Positions 5,509 to 6,976 of a stretch of 6,976 bases of DNA are shown here, piece after piece (within the stretch, counting starts at the first letter, position 1; each line of letters opens with the position of its first letter). The DNA is taken from the NCBI GenBank assembly GCA_002317305.1, contig DCIZ01000065.1, positions 1 to 6,976 on the forward strand, read 5' to 3'. Under the pieces are notes generated by a model. The model was not told the origin of the DNA. It saw nothing but the letters and a program-made list of their open reading frames with translations, and made no database searches. Origin of the DNA: Campylobacter sp. UBA1713 (lineage in GTDB: Bacteria > Campylobacterota > Campylobacteria > Campylobacterales > Campylobacteraceae). Made by a program: the position numbers and the translations under genes.

Positions 5509-6807
5509 TTACATATCCTCCAGTTCAAAAATCTCACTAAAACGGTCGTTTATCTCGCCTAACTCTCTGTCTAAAAAATGCGCATCACAAAGCATGCCGT
5601 GCGACTTTTCTAGCTCACGAAGCGAGCCGTCAGCATAACACTCATACACCGCCACGTCTTCTACTGAAATGTGCGACTCTTGCGGGACGATTCTAGCCAA
5701 TTTTTTTTGTTTTTCTGTTTCTCCGTTTTTCGCAAATTCCAAATTTGCTTCGTGTGCTTTGACCGCTAGCGAAAGATAGCCGACTATGTAAGGGCTATGT
5801 GTCGAGATGATGAGCGAATTTTCACAAATTTCGTTGTTAAATTCTAAAAGCTTGTTTAGCAAGCTTCGCTGTGATGACGGGAAAAGATTCTGCTCTGGCT
5901 CTTCGACGATGCTCACAAAACGAGAACTGACAAATTTTTTCAAAATATTTTCTATCTTTTCTATCTCTGTGCTTGTCAAATTTGAATTTCGTGCGTCGCC
6001 AGTGAGCATTTTGGCGTTTATATATCTCTCAAATTCACTCTCTAAATTTGCTTTTTTTATGCCAGATTCTATCCCGCTGTTTATCTCGTTTCTCTTAAAA
6101 AAATCTTTTTTTACGTAGTCTGAAAGGTAGCTACTAACAAGCAACAAAGGTGCAACAGACTGCAAACCGCTACACGAACACGCCATCGAAATTTTTTTGT
6201 TTTCTGTTTCTATAAAAACTCTTCCTTTGTCAAAAAACAACTTAGAATCACGAATAGGCAACGCAAAACCCTCTTTTGTTAAAGGTGAATTTAGCGCGTC
6301 GGAATACTCTTGTGTTAGAACTTTAACCATAAACGGAATGCCAAGATCGTCTATTGAAATTTCTCGAGATTTTAAATTTATCTGAACGGTTTTAAGCGTG
6401 GCTAAAATGGTCAGCAAATTTCTTGCAGATGAAAAATACTGAATTTTTGGCACTTTGTAGTTTTCACATTCGCGAAGTTTTTCTACACTAAACGTTTTGT
6501 TTTTGTAGGCAAATTTAAACAAGTCGCCTTCAAAATATATCTCTGTTTCGTTTGTAAAATACTCTTCTATATCTTGCTGTTGGCACAGAGTGTAAAAACC
6601 TTCTTTGTTTATCTTGTTAGAAAAAATTCCGTCCCTTATGATGCTCTTTTCAAGCCACGTAAAAATAGATATTAGCTTTGCTATGCTACTTTTTCCAGAG
6701 CCGTTTTCGCCTATGAAAACCGTTGTTTTTTTGATGTCGATGTAGCCATCGTTTGTGTCAAAACCGCTTTTTATGGGTCCAAATTTTTTTACTTTTATCC
6801 TGCTCAT
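5509..6807 (-). CDS. SMC/ABC-type ATPase (AAA_15/AAA_21 family), candidate defence sensor
   Basis: A 432-residue cytoplasmic ATPase of the single-copy SMC/ABC kind found in defence systems (PARIS AriA, RloA-like, Septu PtuA). It opens with the typical IKVKKFGPIKSG strand. The Walker A motif is GENGSGKSS (33-41), the ABC signature-like motif is SCSGLQS (211-217), Walker B is VSIVEEPEQNLFP (298-310) with the catalytic glutamates at 302-303, and the H-loop is IISTHSPYIV (333-342). The insert between Walker A and the signature is only about 170 residues, without a long coiled coil. The C-terminal 85 residues end in the family-typical DVAVYECYADGSLREL and NDRFSEIF segments. There is no TOPRIM domain, so it is not an OLD/GajA enzyme, and the effector must be a separate protein. 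ATG at 6807 follows a weak AGAGAG Shine-Dalgarno. The next gene begins 3 nt after its stop. A repeat-element copy starts 30 bp upstream. Confidence 0.85.
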   Translation of the reverse strand: MSRIKVKKFGPIKSGFDTNDGYIDIKKTTVFIGENGSGKSSIAKLISIFTWLEKSIIRDGIFSNKINKEGFYTLCQQQDIEEYFTNETEIYFEGDLFKFAYKNKTFSVEKLRECENYKVPKIQYFSSARNLLTILATLKTVQINLKSREISIDDLGIPFMVKVLTQEYSDALNSPLTKEGFALPIRDSKLFFDKGRVFIETENKKISMACSCSGLQSVAPLLLVSSYLSDYVKKDFFKRNEINSGIESGIKKANLESEFERYINAKMLTGDARNSNLTSTEIEKIENILKKFVSSRFVSIVEEPEQNLFPSSQRSLLNKLLEFNNEICENSLIISTHSPYIVGYLSLAVKAHEANLEFAKNGETEKQKKLARIVPQESHISVEDVAVYECYADGSLRELEKSHGMLCDAHFLDRELGEINDRFSEIFELEDM

Positions 6808-6837
6808 CTTCTCTCTTTTTTGTAAGATTAACTAAAG

Positions 6838-6976
6838 GGCATCTCTAAAAACTACTTAACTAAATTTGAGTGGCTCGCTTTTGCGTTTGTTTTTCAAGGA
6901 ACTTCGTTTGCGCTTTTTTGCCTTAAAATTCGTCAAATACGATAGTTTTCTCCTCATTTTAAAACAAAAAATCATT
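6838..6976. mobile_element. MITE-like inverted-repeat element, left part (runs off the window)
   Basis: This copy begins GGGCATCTCTAAAAACTACTT and carries the interior 6907-6974, which aligns without gaps to 1042-1109 of the full copy with six mismatches in 68 bp. The stretch between terminus and interior is about 13 bp longer than in the other copy and poorly conserved. By alignment, roughly 46 bp of the element, including its right terminus, lie outside the window. It holds no ORF of note. On the minus strand it lies directly upstream of the ATPase gene, so any promoter for that operon is in or beyond this element, apart from the 30-bp gap. Confidence 0.65.

Noticed and set aside
5213..5638. 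141-residue plus-strand frame opposite the nuclease-like gene and ATPase end
   Set aside because: Ser/Phe-rich shadow spanning the junction of two well-supported minus-strand genes.
5509..6807. OLD-family or Gabija GajA nuclease
   Set aside because: The C-terminal part lacks a TOPRIM domain and the protein ends soon after the H-loop region, so it is an ATPase only.
1..6976. CRISPR array, tRNA or rRNA genes
   Set aside because: No regularly spaced direct repeats and no cloverleaf or rRNA-like segments were seen; the GGGCATC repeats are few, irregularly spaced and inverted.

Overview
The window looks like a chromosomal segment of an epsilonproteobacterium (Campylobacterota), most likely a Campylobacter species of moderate GC. 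This rests on protein character (NusA with a short N-terminal leader and no C-terminal acidic repeats, a type II pyruvate kinase, Lys/Phe-rich proteins), the AAATTT-rich codon and intergenic style, and TATAAT-type promoters with no evident -35 box. The species cannot be named by eye.

Layout. At the left, on the + strand, a GT61/DUF563-type glycosyltransferase gene (47-997) sits between copies of a small inverted-repeat element whose ends read GGGCATCTCTAAAAAC / GTTTTTAGAGATGCCC. A full 172-bp copy (986-1157) follows it and supplies its last codons and stop. A short ORF (1139-1420) begins inside the element's right end and may be the severed 3' end of the same glycosyltransferase gene. Convergent to it, on the - strand, lie a Crp/Fnr-family regulator (1431-2087, TTG start with a strong Shine-Dalgarno), a 155-bp spacer with a large inverted repeat, and nusA (2243-3355). 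A compact 55-bp hairpin version of the same repeat separates nusA from pyk (3521-4942). Upstream of pyk, in one tightly packed - strand run, are a 183-residue protein with a PD-(D/E)xK-like motif pattern (4954-5505) and an SMC/ABC-type ATPase of the AAA_15/AAA_21 kind (5509-6807). Another copy of the repeat element (6838 to beyond the window end) lies 30 bp upstream of the ATPase start.

How the parts work together. nusA, pyk and the Crp/Fnr regulator are ordinary chromosomal genes. The ATPase-nuclease pair has the architecture of a two-gene anti-phage system: a PARIS AriA-like ATPase sensor with an effector. The effector looks like a PD-(D/E)xK protein, not the TOPRIM (DUF4435) protein of PARIS or the HNH protein of Septu. 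It is spliced directly in front of pyk with an 11-bp gap, so it may form a transcription unit with a housekeeping gene. The repeat family marks the borders of the glycosyltransferase, pyk and ATPase segments, suggesting a MITE-like element that has shaped this locus. The ATPase-nuclease module and the repeat family are the two items most worth following up.
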